Shown: positions 1 through 9,167 of the stretch, one piece after another
How positions within the stretch are numbered: the stretch's first letter is position 1
How the letters are laid out: each line of letters begins with the position of its first letter
Source: Petrimonas sp. IBARAKI
GTDB taxonomy: Bacteria > Bacteroidota > Bacteroidia > Bacteroidales > Dysgonomonadaceae
DNA length: 64,000 bases
Reading direction: 5' to 3'
Assembly (NCBI GenBank): GCA_002356435.2
Contig: AP018040.2
Coordinates: 310,001 to 374,000 of the forward strand
Translations under genes and position numbers: made by a program
Notes under the pieces: model-generated
Told to the model about the DNA's origin: nothing
The model's database searches: none
The model's input: only the letters and a program-made list of their open reading frames with translations

Positions 1-15
1 TCCATACCGGTAAAT

Positions 16-1371
16 ATGTCAACACTCTTTTTAACTTTTATCGTCGTCTCCGCAGTAGCAATACTGTTATTCCTGGTTTTAAAACTCAAGGTCAGTGCGT
101 TTATCGCTTTGTTGCTCACATCCATATACGTAGGCGTCCTTACCGGAATGCCTCTCAGCAGTATCACCAAGTCCATTCAGGAAGGAATGGCGGGAACGCT
201 CGGTTTTGTGGCTACCGTTGTAGGATTGGGGGCCATTTTCGGGCAAATGCTGGAAAGTTCCGGAGGAGCGGAATCATTAGCACACCACCTGGTGAAAAAG
301 TTTGGCAAGGAACGGGCTCCCTGGGCAATGGTAACAACGGGCTTCTTGGTGGCTATCCCTATTTTTCTGGATGTGGCCTTTATTATTCTGGTTCCCATCG
401 TGTATGCACTGTCCCGGGATACCAAACTCTCGTTATTGTATTACGCCATCCCGCTTCTGGCAGGATTAGCGGTAACGCATAGCTTTATTCCCCCGACGCC
501 CGGGCCGATTGCGGTGGCAGATATCATCAGTGTGCCGTTGGGCTGGGTAATTTTTATGGGATTTATTCTGGGTATCCCTACTGCGATAATTGCGGGGCCA
601 ATCTTCGGGAAGTATATTTCTAAAAAGATTTACCTGGAATCGCCGTATTCATCCGGCGATGTTTCACCGGAATTCGATCCGGAAAACTACCCGTCGTTCC
701 GGTCGATCGCGGTGATTATCTCTATTCCGTTGCTGTTGATTCTACTGAACACGATCACAGCGGTGGCGGTTTCTAAAGGCGTTGTCACTAAATCCGTTTT
801 TACAGACATTGTTGAGTTTATTGGGCACCCTTTTTCAGCATTGATTATTGCCACATTGATTGCCACGTACTTTTTATGTATCCGAAGGGGCATGGACAAG
901 CAAAAGGTACTTCAATTAAGCACCAAGGCACTTGGCCCTGCCGGAATCATCATTCTGATAACCGGTGCCGGCGGTGTTCTGAAACAGGTATTGATCGATA
1001 GTGGTATTGGCCAGATGATGGCGGAGTCCATGGCAAATTCTGCACTGCCGCCTATTCTACTGGCATGGATTCTTTCGGCGTTGGTGCGGGTGACGCAAGG
1101 GTCTGCCACTGTAGCCATGATCACTGCTGCCAGCATTATTGCCCCAATTATCGCTGAGTTTGGCTTGAATGATCCGCAACGGGCGTTGGTTGTGATCTCC
1201 ATAGCATCGGGAGCTACGTTGCTGTCGCATGTCAACGACAGTGGATTCTGGTTAGTAGGAAAATACCTGGGAATGAACGAGAAGCAAACACTCCAAAGCT
1301 GGACAGTAATGGAGACCATTATCGCTTTTTGCGGATTGGGATTTACGTTGTTGGCGAGTTTGTTTTTTTGA
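16..1371 (+). CDS. GntP-family gluconate/H+ symporter-like permease
   Basis: Integral membrane permease of the GntP family, which imports gluconate or related sugar acids and hydroxy acids with protons across the inner membrane. The 451 residues are hydrophobic throughout, with roughly 12-14 helices, and length matches the family. The conserved HSFIPPTPGP stretch (residues 155-164) and the preceding FLDVAFIILVPIVYAL segment are family hallmarks. The substrate cannot be told from sequence: gluconate, fructuronate and glycerate-type transporters look alike. Upstream neighbours, such as a kinase that would decide this, lie outside the window. The ATG has only 15 bases before it here, so a longer N-terminus cannot be excluded, but MSTLFLTFIVV is a normal start for the family. 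Confidence 0.85.
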   Translation: MSTLFLTFIVVSAVAILLFLVLKLKVSAFIALLLTSIYVGVLTGMPLSSITKSIQEGMAGTLGFVATVVGLGAIFGQMLESSGGAESLAHHLVKKFGKERAPWAMVTTGFLVAIPIFLDVAFIILVPIVYALSRDTKLSLLYYAIPLLAGLAVTHSFIPPTPGPIAVADIISVPLGWVIFMGFILGIPTAIIAGPIFGKYISKKIYLESPYSSGDVSPEFDPENYPSFRSIAVIISIPLLLILLNTITAVAVSKGVVTKSVFTDIVEFIGHPFSALIIATLIATYFLCIRRGMDKQKVLQLSTKALGPAGIIILITGAGGVLKQVLIDSGIGQMMAESMANSALPPILLAWILSALVRVTQGSATVAMITAASIIAPIIAEFGLNDPQRALVVISIASGATLLSHVNDSGFWLVGKYLGMNEKQTLQSWTVMETIIAFCGLGFTLLASLFF

Positions 1372-1440
1372 TTTATTTTTTGGCACTCTTCTTGCTGTTA
1401 TTTTTGTGTATGAAAGATAAGGTGATTGTGAAAAAGCGAC

Positions 1441-1448
1441 TATCTTTG
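1441..1448 (+). promoter_or_regulatory. -7 promoter box of rsfS
   Basis: TATCTTTG matches the Bacteroidetes -7 consensus TAnnTTTG, 25 bases before the rsfS ATG. No TTG was found at the expected 19-20 bp upstream, so this is supported only by the box and its position. Confidence 0.45.
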
Positions 1449-1473
1449 TATACGTAACTCATTAAAACAGCGA

Positions 1474-1833
1474 ATGAAAGAAAATAACAAGTTATTACAA
1501 AGCATCATTGAAGGGATACAAGAGAAAAAAGGGAAGAACATCACTCAAATTCAATTGAAAGGAATTCCGGGAGCAATTTGCGACTATTTTGTCATTTGTG
1601 AGGGAAATACCCCTACTCAGGTTTCTGCATTGGCAGAATCGGTAGAAGAGGTGGTGAAAAGAAATACCTGGGAAAGCCCTATCAGAGTCCAGGGAAAACA
1701 ACGTGCCGAATGGATAGGTATGGATTACGGTACAATAATCGTACATATTTTTGTGCCCGAATTACGGCACTATTACAACCTCGATCATCTGTGGGAAGAC
1801 GCTTCATTGGAGCAAGTTCCGGCATTGGATTAA
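1474..1833 (+). CDS. rsfS: Ribosome silencing factor RsfS (Iojap family)
   Basis: Binds ribosomal protein uL14 on the free 50S subunit and blocks subunit joining when nutrients are scarce. The 119 residues are the usual length. The family signature lies in the middle: CDYFVICEGNTPTQVSALAE, then WIGMDYGTIIVHIF and a C-terminal RHYYNLDHLWEDA. The gene has its own TAnnTTTG box and sits 58 bp ahead of ftsH in the same direction. The rsfS-ftsH pairing is common in Bacteroidetes and supports both calls. The ATG at 1474 follows the promoter box at a sensible distance. Confidence 0.93.
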   Translation: MKENNKLLQSIIEGIQEKKGKNITQIQLKGIPGAICDYFVICEGNTPTQVSALAESVEEVVKRNTWESPIRVQGKQRAEWIGMDYGTIIVHIFVPELRHYYNLDHLWEDASLEQVPALD

Positions 1834-1891
1834 AACTTATTTTCATCTGAAGTGTTACATATATTCATCAAAAATTTCATAGGAGACGTTA

Positions 1892-3910
1892 ATGGAAAAT
1901 AACAACCAAAATCAACAAGATAACAATAACCCAAAAAAGCCGGTCCGTCCCGGAGGATTGGGAAACACAAATCCCAATCAACCCTTTAATGTTTACTGGA
2001 TATACGCCATTTTGTCGATGGGGCTTATCGGAATGTTATTTTTCGGACAAAACAAAACCATAAAAAAGGTAGATTGGTCGGATTTTCAGGAATACGTAAA
2101 CGATAACCGTATTGAAAGCATCGTTGTCTACAGCAATAAAGACATTGCTGAAGCCAAAGTGCGTTCCGAGTCCGTTAATTATGTTTTTGGAGAAGAGGCT
2201 GGCCGGTTTGGCGCCAACCCGTTTATACAGGTAAATATCCCCTCTACCCAGGGAACTTCGGAGTTTCTTGATACCGTTAAAAAAGAAAAGGCATACGACA
2301 TAAAAGTCCGTTTCGATACTACGTCAGAGATTTGGGGCATGTTGCTAACCTTTGCGCCTTTTCTGCTGATCATTGTTTTTTGGATATGGATGATGAGACG
2401 CATGCAAGGCGGTCCCGGAGGCGGTGGCGGTGGTATCTTCAGTGTGGGAAAATCCAAAGCACAGCTTTTCGATAAGGATGCTGGGCCCAAGGTTACTTTT
2501 AAAGATGTGGCAGGGCTTTCTGAAGCCAAGGAGGAGGTTCAGGAAATTGTTGAGTTCCTCAAGCATCCGGGTAATTACACCAACCTGGGGGGGAAAATTC
2601 CTAAAGGTGCCTTGCTGGTAGGCCCTCCGGGAACAGGGAAGACACTTCTGGCAAAAGCGGTTGCCGGCGAAGCCAACGTGCCGTTCTTTTCCATATCCGG
2701 TTCCGATTTTGTGGAAATGTTTGTTGGGGTAGGGGCATCCCGTGTTCGCGACCTGTTTCGTCAGGCTAAGGAAAAATCGCCGTGTATTGTGTTTATTGAT
2801 GAGATAGATGCTGTTGGGCGTGCCCGTGGAAAGAACGTCAACTTTGGATCGAACGATGAGCGTGAAAATACGCTGAACCAACTTCTTACGGAGATGGACG
2901 GCTTTGGTTCAAACAGCGGAGTGATCATTCTCGCAGCTACCAACCGGGTGGATATTTTGGATAAAGCCTTACTTCGGGCCGGCCGTTTCGACCGGCAGAT
3001 TTACGTGGAGTTGCCGGATTTGAACGATAGAAAAGAGATTTTCAAGGTTCACCTGCGCCCCATTAAAATTGACGAATCGGTGGATGTGGAGTTTCTGGCG
3101 CGCCAAACACCCGGATTCTCCGGTGCGGATATTGCCAATGTTTGTAACGAAGCCGCTCTTATAGCTGCCCGAAACAAAAAGAAATTTGTTGAAAGGGAAG
3201 ACTTTATCAGTGCTGTTGACCGGATTATTGGCGGTCTGGAGAAGAAAAACAAAATCATCACGCAGGATGAAAAAAAATCAATTGCTATCCACGAAGCCGG
3301 ACACGCTACATTAAGCTGGTTCCTGGAGCATGCCAATCCGTTGGTTAAAGTCACTATTGTGCCGCGCGGAAAAGCGTTGGGTGCAGCGTGGTATCTCCCG
3401 GAAGAGCGGCAGATTACCACCAAGGATCAAATGCTAGATGAGATCTGCGCTCTGCTTGGCGGAAGGGCTGCAGAAGAGATTTTTATCGGCAAGATATCAT
3501 CGGGCGCTATGAATGACCTGGAACGTGTGACCAAACAGGCATACGGCATGATAACATATTTGGGTATGAGCGACAAGATGCCGAACCTGAGCTATTACGA
3601 TTCGTCAGGACAGGACTATACTTTTCAGAAGCCCTTTAGCGAAAATACAGCGGAACTGATCGATGCCGAAGTCAAAGTCATGATCGCTGAACAATATGAA
3701 AGAGCCAAGGAAATGCTGCTCAAACATGCCGATGGACACCATCAACTGGCTCAGATCTTGCTTGAAAAGGAAATCATTTACGCGGAGAACCTGGAGCAGA
3801 TTTTCGGAAAACGTCCCTGGATTTCCCGTTCGCAGGAAATATTGCAGAGCGAAGACAAGTCTAAGAACGTTAACGACGATCTTTCACTGCCGCCCATTCC
3901 TACAGCGTAA
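1892..3910 (+). CDS. ftsH: ATP-dependent zinc metalloprotease FtsH
   Basis: Membrane-anchored hexameric AAA+ protease that pulls out and degrades damaged membrane proteins and short-lived regulators. The 672 residues show an Asn/Gln-rich cytoplasmic N-tail (1-32), a first membrane helix near 34-53, a periplasmic domain, a second helix near 150-168 and a glycine-rich linker. Then come the AAA+ domain with Walker A GPPGTGKT (244-251), FIDEIDA Walker B and the second-region-of-homology arginines, and the protease domain with the zinc site HEAGH (467-471) and a downstream acidic ligand in [11 protein letters not shown]. All catalytic residues are present. In many Bacteroidetes ftsH is followed by cdsA; here a strong terminator follows directly. 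Confidence 0.97.
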   Translation: MENNNQNQQDNNNPKKPVRPGGLGNTNPNQPFNVYWIYAILSMGLIGMLFFGQNKTIKKVDWSDFQEYVNDNRIESIVVYSNKDIAEAKVRSESVNYVFGEEAGRFGANPFIQVNIPSTQGTSEFLDTVKKEKAYDIKVRFDTTSEIWGMLLTFAPFLLIIVFWIWMMRRMQGGPGGGGGGIFSVGKSKAQLFDKDAGPKVTFKDVAGLSEAKEEVQEIVEFLKHPGNYTNLGGKIPKGALLVGPPGTGKTLLAKAVAGEANVPFFSISGSDFVEMFVGVGASRVRDLFRQAKEKSPCIVFIDEIDAVGRARGKNVNFGSNDERENTLNQLLTEMDGFGSNSGVIILAATNRVDILDKALLRAGRFDRQIYVELPDLNDRKEIFKVHLRPIKIDESVDVEFLARQTPGFSGADIANVCNEAALIAARNKKKFVEREDFISAVDRIIGGLEKKNKIITQDEKKSIAIHEAGHATLSWFLEHANPLVKVTIVPRGKALGAAWYLPEERQITTKDQMLDEICALLGGRAAEEIFIGKISSGAMNDLERVTKQAYGMITYLGMSDKMPNLSYYDSSGQDYTFQKPFSENTAELIDAEVKVMIAEQYERAKEMLLKHADGHHQLAQILLEKEIIYAENLEQIFGKRPWISRSQEILQSEDKSKNVNDDLSLPPIPTA

Positions 3911-3938
3911 GTTTTATTGGAGCACTGATCTTATTTCT

Positions 3939-3971
3939 CAGTCCGGGTTTCGGTGCCCGGACTGTTTTTTT
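3939..3971 (+). terminator. Rho-independent terminator after ftsH
   Basis: A perfect 9-bp GC-rich stem, CAGTCCGGG (3939-3947) with CCCGGACTG (3956-3964), is followed by seven T residues. It ends the rsfS-ftsH transcription unit. Confidence 0.9.
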
Positions 3972-4069
3972 ATTGTTTTTTCATCCTGATTATTAAGTTT
4001 CATTCTAAATAGCGTGAACATTTTTACGGCTGTTTCGTTAATAGGATACGAACAATCAAATTTTCAATT

Positions 4070-4759
4070 ATGAAAGCAATGAAGTATTCCGTGTTAGCAA
4101 TAATTTTTGCAGCGTCAGTGGCCACGTGCAACAATTCAAAAGCAACCAACAACGAAAATAATAATTTTAAAAATAAAGAAACTATGAAATTTGAAAAAGT
4201 AGCATTACCCTATGCAACCGATGCCTTAGAGCCGGTAATCAGTAAAACAACCGTTGAACTCCATTATGGCAAACACCATCAGGCTTATGTGGACAACCTT
4301 AACAAGTTGATTGTGGGAACAAAATTTGAAGATGCAGATTTGGAAACCATCGTAAAGAAGAGCGACGGAGCAATTTTTAACAATGCGGGGCAAACCCTTA
4401 ACCACAACATTTACTTTACATCGTTCAAACCGAATGGTGGCGGCGAACCCAAAGGGAAGTTAGCTGAAGCCATCAACTCACAGTTTGGATCGTTCGATAA
4501 ATTTAAAGAGGAGTTCAACGCTGCCGGAGCTACGGTTTTCGGATCAGGATGGGTTTGGTTAGCGAAAGATGCCGGTGGCAAGCTGTCAATCGAAAAGGAA
4601 GCTAATGCCGGAAATCCGTTGACAAAAGGTCTAACACCGATTTTGGGTTTCGACGTCTGGGAACATTCTTACTACCTCGATTATCAGAATCGAAGAGCCG
4701 ATCACTTGAAAGAGCTCTGGAAGATTATCGATTGGGATGTAGTGAGCAACCGCTATTGA
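4070..4759 (+). CDS. sodB: Superoxide dismutase (Fe/Mn), with an exported-looking N-terminus
   Basis: Converts superoxide to peroxide and oxygen. The SOD fold starts at residue 39 (MKFEKVALPYATDALEP). Metal ligands are H65 in HYGKHH, the His of LNHNIYF, and the Asp and His of DVWEHSYY. The Gln of FNNAGQTLNH is at the position typical of iron-type enzymes; relatives in this group are often cambialistic. Residues 1-38 are unusual: a basic start, a hydrophobic stretch (6-18), Cys20 after V-A-T, then an Asn/Lys-rich linker, like a signal peptide of a lipoprotein. An internal ATG at 4184 would give a plain cytoplasmic enzyme of about 191 residues. The longer start is kept because its leader has a coherent export-signal design, but either is possible. 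Confidence 0.92.
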   Translation: MKAMKYSVLAIIFAASVATCNNSKATNNENNNFKNKETMKFEKVALPYATDALEPVISKTTVELHYGKHHQAYVDNLNKLIVGTKFEDADLETIVKKSDGAIFNNAGQTLNHNIYFTSFKPNGGGEPKGKLAEAINSQFGSFDKFKEEFNAAGATVFGSGWVWLAKDAGGKLSIEKEANAGNPLTKGLTPILGFDVWEHSYYLDYQNRRADHLKELWKIIDWDVVSNRY

Positions 4760-4788
4760 TAAGCTGTTGGTATACAGAATATAGTATG

Positions 4789-4823
4789 AGTGCCATATCC
4801 GAAAAGGATATGGCGCTTTTTTT
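4789..4823 (+). terminator. Rho-independent terminator after the superoxide dismutase gene
   Basis: The stem GCCATATCC (4792-4800) with GGATATGGC (4806-4814) has a GAAAA loop, can extend by up to three pairs, and is followed by about seven T residues. Confidence 0.88.
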
Positions 4824-4837
4824 GATATCTACACCCT

Positions 4838-4877
4838 ATAAAAAAAAATCACGAAGCACCATAAGGGAGCTCCGTGA
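4838..4877 (-). terminator. Terminator of the dnaE-trxA unit
   Basis: Read on the minus strand, TCACGGAGC (4877-4869) pairs with GCTTCGTGA (4857-4849) over 9 bp with one G-T wobble, followed by a run of about eight T residues (4848-4841). It lies 30 bp past the trxA stop. Confidence 0.78.
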
Positions 4878-4906
4878 GTGGATGTTTTAAAATGGGGAGA
4901 GTAGCA

Positions 4907-5221
4907 TCAAAGATTCTTCTCTATTTTTTCGGAGAAAAGAGTTTTGGCGCCGGCACCCACTACCTTATCCACTACCTCGCCGTTTTTGATGAAAAGAACG
5001 GTGGGAATATTGCGGATACCGTATTTTGAAGTGGCTTCATCGTTGTTGTCAACATCTATTTTTCCCACCACTACACGGTCTTTATATTCTTCACTCAGCT
5101 GATCGATGATGGGACCAACCATCTTGCAGGGTCCGCACCATTCAGCCCAAAAATCGATAACCACTAACTTGTCTGTTGCTAACACTTCGTTAAGTGTTGC
5201 ATCTGTAATTTGTAATGCCAT
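4907..5221 (-). CDS. trxA: Thioredoxin
   Basis: Small cytoplasmic disulfide reductase. The 104 residues carry the classic active site WCGPCK (in FWAEWCGPCKMVGP) and the cis-proline loop in IRNIPTVLF. There is no signal peptide, so it acts in the cytoplasm, reducing targets such as ribonucleotide reductase and peroxiredoxins. It lies 54 bp downstream of dnaE on the same strand with no T-tailed terminator between them, so co-transcription is likely. A terminator follows the gene. Confidence 0.95.
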   Translation of the reverse strand: MALQITDATLNEVLATDKLVVIDFWAEWCGPCKMVGPIIDQLSEEYKDRVVVGKIDVDNNDEATSKYGIRNIPTVLFIKNGEVVDKVVGAGAKTLFSEKIEKNL

Positions 5222-5275
5222 AGTTATTTTGAGTTATGAGGTTTGAGTTATGGTTCACACATCTCAAACCATGAA

Positions 5276-8200
5276 TTAATTAATTTTGAAGTCGATGTTC
5301 AAATTGTTCTTTAAGTTGTCTATCAGGTGTTTGTTTACCTGAATTTTAGACGGACGCGAAAAAAGTTGTACATTCATGTTGTACGCTTCGCCGATAATGT
5401 TGAAATATAACAACGAATGGCCCGAATTGTTTTTCATCAGAGCCGATAATTCCGAAACCAACGTGTCGTCCAGTTCGGTAATCGGGAGCTGAAGTGTTAT
5501 TTTGGTAACCAGTTTGTCTTTCACCTCCGAAAGCAGGTTGATGGAGCTTACCTTTATTTCCAGCTCTTCCTGGCGGAATCGCTTGGGTTGGATTTTGGCC
5601 GTGACATAAATAGAAAGTCCGAGGCGCGCAAACCTCCCGAAATTTACACTGTCATCTCCGAAAAACGCCAGCTCACAGCTGCCAGTATAATCTTCTATAG
5701 CCATGATCGTGTAGGGGCTGCCGCGTTTTGTCTGTCCCTCCCTTACGGTGGTAACCAGGCCGCCAAAGCTGACATCCTTGCCGTTAAGGGGATTCAGGTC
5801 CTGTAGCAATGCGCAACTGGAAGTGCAAACATAGTTCAATATGAATTCATAATCATCCAGCGGATGTGCCGACAGATAAATTCCGATAAGTTCCCGTTCT
5901 TTATTCAATCGTACCAGGTCGGATAATTTCTCCACTTTCGGCAGTTCGGGGCGGCTGATCATAAACGATGTATCGTCCCCAAAAAGTGAATTCATGGATA
6001 GATACTTGTCCTGCTGAAACTTGTTCCCGTACCGGATAAGCGTTTCCAAAAAGTCCTCCCCTTTGCTGTTTACCGATAGAAAATGTTCCCGTTTTACTCC
6101 GGGAAGCGAATCGAAAGCTCCAGCCAATGCCAGTGATTCAATGTTTTTCTTGTTACACGAAGATAGATTCACCCGCTCCACAAAATCAAACACATCTTTA
6201 AACGGGCCATTGTTCGTCCTTTCTTCCAGTATGCCTTCCACGGCTCCGTGGCCGACACTTTTTATGGCAGCCAGCCCGAAGCGGATATGGCCGGATTTGT
6301 TCACCGAGAACTTGAGTACCGATTCGTTGATGTCCGGCGAAAGAACATTGATGCCCATGGCTTTGCACTCGTCCATAAACTTGGTGATTTCAGTGATGTT
6401 ATTCAGGTTGTTAGACAACACCGACGCCATATATTCCGATGGGTAGTTTGCTTTCAGCCAGGCGGTCTGGTAGGCAACCCACGAATAACAGGTGGAATGC
6501 GATTTATTGAAGGCGTATTGAGCAAATTTTTCCCAGTCCGTCCAAATCTTTTGCAGGTCTTTTTCTTTGTAGCCGTTGGATTTCCCTCCGGAAATAAATT
6601 TTTCTTTCAAGGCCGCCATTTTGTCCGCCAATTTCTTGCCCATGGCCTTGCGCAACTCATCCGATTGTCCCCGGGTGAAATTGGCCAGCAGTCGCGACAA
6701 AAGCATCACCTGCTCCTGGTAAACCGTGATTCCATAGGTCTCGTCCAGAAATTTCTCCATTACCGGAATATCGTATACGATCTTCTCTTTTCCTTGCTTG
6801 CGGGCGATAAAAGAAGGGATATAATCCATCGGGCCGGGACGGTACAGGGCATTCATTGCAATCAGGTCTTCAAACTTGCTGGGGTGAAGCTCTTTCAGGT
6901 ACTTCTGCATCCCGGTTGACTCAAACTGGAATGTACCGGTGGTTTGGCCGTTACTGTACAGTTCGTATGTTTTTGGATCATCCAGCGGAATGGTGTTGAT
7001 GTCTATCTTGATGCCGTGTGTTGTTTCGATGTTTATGAGCGCATCCTTTATGATGGTCAAGGTTTTAAGTCCCAGAAAGTCCATCTTTATCAACCCCGTC
7101 TCTTCGATGACGGAGCCTTCGTATTGCGTCACAAGCAGCTTTTCCTTTGTTTCCTTGTCGTCAGCAGTGCTTATAGGGACAATGTCGGATATATCGGTTT
7201 GTCCGATAATAACGCCACAGGCGTGTACTCCGGTACTGCGAACGTTCCCCTCGAGCATCTCAGCATATTTGAGCGTATCCCGGACCAGCGGGTCGGGGTT
7301 GTTGGCGGCTTCTTTAAGTTCCGGAACGTGTTCAATGGCTTCCCGAAGATTTATTTTTTTTACGTTGGGAATCCTGTCGGGAACCAGTTTTGCCAGCCGG
7401 TCTGCTTCTGCCAGAGGCAGTTTATGCACGCGGGCCACATCACGGATAGACGATTTTGTAGCCATAGTCCCGTAGGTGATGATGCGGGCGACCTTTTCGA
7501 ATCCGTATTTTTCAGTAACCCATTGGAGTACTTTGTCGCGGCCTTCGTCGTCGAAATCAATGTCTATATCAGGCATGGAGATACGGTCCGGGTTGAGGAA
7601 CCGCTCGAACAGCAGATCGTATTTCAGCGGATCGATATCCGTGATTCCCAGGCAGTATGCCACAGCCGATCCGGCTGCCGATCCACGGCCCGGACCAACC
7701 GCAACGTCCATTTGGCGTGCCGCGTTAATAAAGTCCTGGACGATCAGGAAATACCCGGGAAATCCCATGTTGGTAATGGTATCGATTTCAAACTTCAACC
7801 GTGAGGTAACCTCTTCGCTGAGTTCTTCCCCGTATTTTTTGCGTGCCCCGATTTTGGTAAGGTGCCTAAGATAGTCCGACTCGAGCTGGATACGGATTGC
7901 TTTGTCGTATCCTCCCAACCGCTTAAAATTGGTTTCACCAAACTTTTCGATCAATGCTGCTTCCGGGTACCTGGTTTTATACTCTTCTTCTGTTCCAAAT
8001 GAACTGTCGATGGGGTAAAAAGGCATCAATGCCGGATTATCAATGGAATAAATTTCTACCTTGTCGGCAATCTCCATCGTGTTGGCGAGCGCTTCAGGCA
8101 CATCACTAAAAATTCGATTCATCTCAGCCGTGGTTTTTATCCACTCCTGTTTGGTATAGCGCATCCGGTCGGGGTCATCGAAATCCTTCCCCATGCTCAG

Positions 8201-9001
8201 GCAGATAAGCCGGTCGTGCGCTTCGGCATCCTCTTCGTTTACGAAGTGAGCGTCGTTGGTAGCAATCACCTTCACACCGTATTTCTTGCCGATTTTGATA
8301 ATCTCTTCGTTGACACGTTGCTGTTTCGGAAAAGTCGTTTGGTCGGCATCGGGGCGGTCGGTTTTGTGGCGTTGAATTTCGAGGTAAAAATCGTCGCCGA
8401 AAATGTTTTTAAACCATTCAACCGCTTCTTCTGCTCCGTCCACGTTGCCATCGTCTATTTTCCGCGGTATCTCACCCCCCAGGCAAGCCGTGGAGACGAT
8501 GAGTCCTTCGTGATATTGCTCAAGCAGTTCCTTGTCGATGCGCGGACGGTAATAAAACCCTTCGGTCCAGCTTTTCGATACCATCTTGATGAGGTTTTTG
8601 TATCCGGTCAGGTTTTTGGCAAGCACAACAAGATGCCAGCCACTGCCGTCAATTTTTTCCGTTTGTGAAAAACGGTTGCGGCGCGCACAGTAACATTCGC
8701 AGCCAATAATGGGCTTGAAATTGAGTTTGGCGGTTTTGGCAGCAATCTCCTCTTTTAGTTTTTGGCTGGCAGGATTGCTTTCCAGTTCCTTGCTCAATTG
8801 TTTTATTTCGTTTTTTGTTTTCGATTTGACACTGTTGATATAATTCACGAACTCCTTGATCCCGTACATCGCTCCGTGGTCAGTCAGTGCGATTCCGGCC
8901 ATCCCGTCGTTCATGGCTTTATCAACAATCCGGTTGATACTGGCTTGTCCGTCGAGCAAGGAATATTGGGAGTGGACGTGTAAATGTACAAATGGCTGCA
9001 T
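5276..9001 (-). CDS. dnaE: DNA polymerase III alpha subunit
   Basis: Catalytic subunit of the replicative polymerase. The 1241 residues begin with a PHP domain (HLHVHSQYSLLDG, then TDHGAMYG). The family-C palm carries PDIDIDFDD, with the catalytic pair D478 and D480. Then come the helix-hairpin-helix region and, near 1000-1090, an OB-fold (VSFGGLVTTVREGQTKRGSPY). There is no DEDDh exonuclease insertion, so this is DnaE rather than PolC. Length is slightly above the E. coli protein, normal for Bacteroidetes. The gene is intact. A TAnnTTTG box precedes the ATG by 37 bases. Confidence 0.97.
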   Translation of the reverse strand: MQPFVHLHVHSQYSLLDGQASINRIVDKAMNDGMAGIALTDHGAMYGIKEFVNYINSVKSKTKNEIKQLSKELESNPASQKLKEEIAAKTAKLNFKPIIGCECYCARRNRFSQTEKIDGSGWHLVVLAKNLTGYKNLIKMVSKSWTEGFYYRPRIDKELLEQYHEGLIVSTACLGGEIPRKIDDGNVDGAEEAVEWFKNIFGDDFYLEIQRHKTDRPDADQTTFPKQQRVNEEIIKIGKKYGVKVIATNDAHFVNEEDAEAHDRLICLSMGKDFDDPDRMRYTKQEWIKTTAEMNRIFSDVPEALANTMEIADKVEIYSIDNPALMPFYPIDSSFGTEEEYKTRYPEAALIEKFGETNFKRLGGYDKAIRIQLESDYLRHLTKIGARKKYGEELSEEVTSRLKFEIDTITNMGFPGYFLIVQDFINAARQMDVAVGPGRGSAAGSAVAYCLGITDIDPLKYDLLFERFLNPDRISMPDIDIDFDDEGRDKVLQWVTEKYGFEKVARIITYGTMATKSSIRDVARVHKLPLAEADRLAKLVPDRIPNVKKINLREAIEHVPELKEAANNPDPLVRDTLKYAEMLEGNVRSTGVHACGVIIGQTDISDIVPISTADDKETKEKLLVTQYEGSVIEETGLIKMDFLGLKTLTIIKDALINIETTHGIKIDINTIPLDDPKTYELYSNGQTTGTFQFESTGMQKYLKELHPSKFEDLIAMNALYRPGPMDYIPSFIARKQGKEKIVYDIPVMEKFLDETYGITVYQEQVMLLSRLLANFTRGQSDELRKAMGKKLADKMAALKEKFISGGKSNGYKEKDLQKIWTDWEKFAQYAFNKSHSTCYSWVAYQTAWLKANYPSEYMASVLSNNLNNITEITKFMDECKAMGINVLSPDINESVLKFSVNKSGHIRFGLAAIKSVGHGAVEGILEERTNNGPFKDVFDFVERVNLSSCNKKNIESLALAGAFDSLPGVKREHFLSVNSKGEDFLETLIRYGNKFQQDKYLSMNSLFGDDTSFMISRPELPKVEKLSDLVRLNKERELIGIYLSAHPLDDYEFILNYVCTSSCALLQDLNPLNGKDVSFGGLVTTVREGQTKRGSPYTIMAIEDYTGSCELAFFGDDSVNFGRFARLGLSIYVTAKIQPKRFRQEELEIKVSSINLLSEVKDKLVTKITLQLPITELDDTLVSELSALMKNNSGHSLLYFNIIGEAYNMNVQLFSRPSKIQVNKHLIDNLKNNLNIDFKIN

Positions 9002-9038
9002 AAGAGAAAAATAAATGGATTTTCCGTTTTAACAGCAA

Positions 9039-9046
9039 CAAATTTA
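9039..9046 (-). promoter_or_regulatory. -7 promoter box of dnaE
   Basis: The minus strand reads TAAATTTG, a match to TAnnTTTG, 37 bases before the dnaE ATG. No -33 TTG was found at the right spacing. Confidence 0.4.
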
Positions 9047-9100
9047 GCCAAAAAAACAGCCGGCCCGAGAAGAAATAGATAGAAGTTATCAACATTGGGA

Positions 9101-9134
9101 ACAAACAAAAACCGGTGAGCATTGCCCACCGGTT
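9101..9134 (-). terminator. Terminator of the peptide transporter gene
   Basis: On the minus strand AACCGGTG (9134-9127) pairs with CACCGGTT (9117-9110), an 8-bp GC-rich stem with a 9-base loop, followed by a T-rich tail (9110-9101). It lies just past the transporter stop at 9168. Confidence 0.72.
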
Positions 9135-9167
9135 CAGTTCAACGTTTTCGAAAAAGTTGATCCTATT

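Noticed and set aside
5231-5270. Hairpin and direct repeat (GAGTTATG twice, GGTTTGAG with CTCAAACC) between dnaE and trxA
   Set aside because: No T run follows on the minus strand, so it is not a terminator; dnaE and trxA are probably co-transcribed. Kept only as a note.
6248-7874. Long open frames on the plus strand inside dnaE
   Set aside because: They are antisense shadows of dnaE, with no domain and with cysteine- and phenylalanine-rich, non-natural composition.
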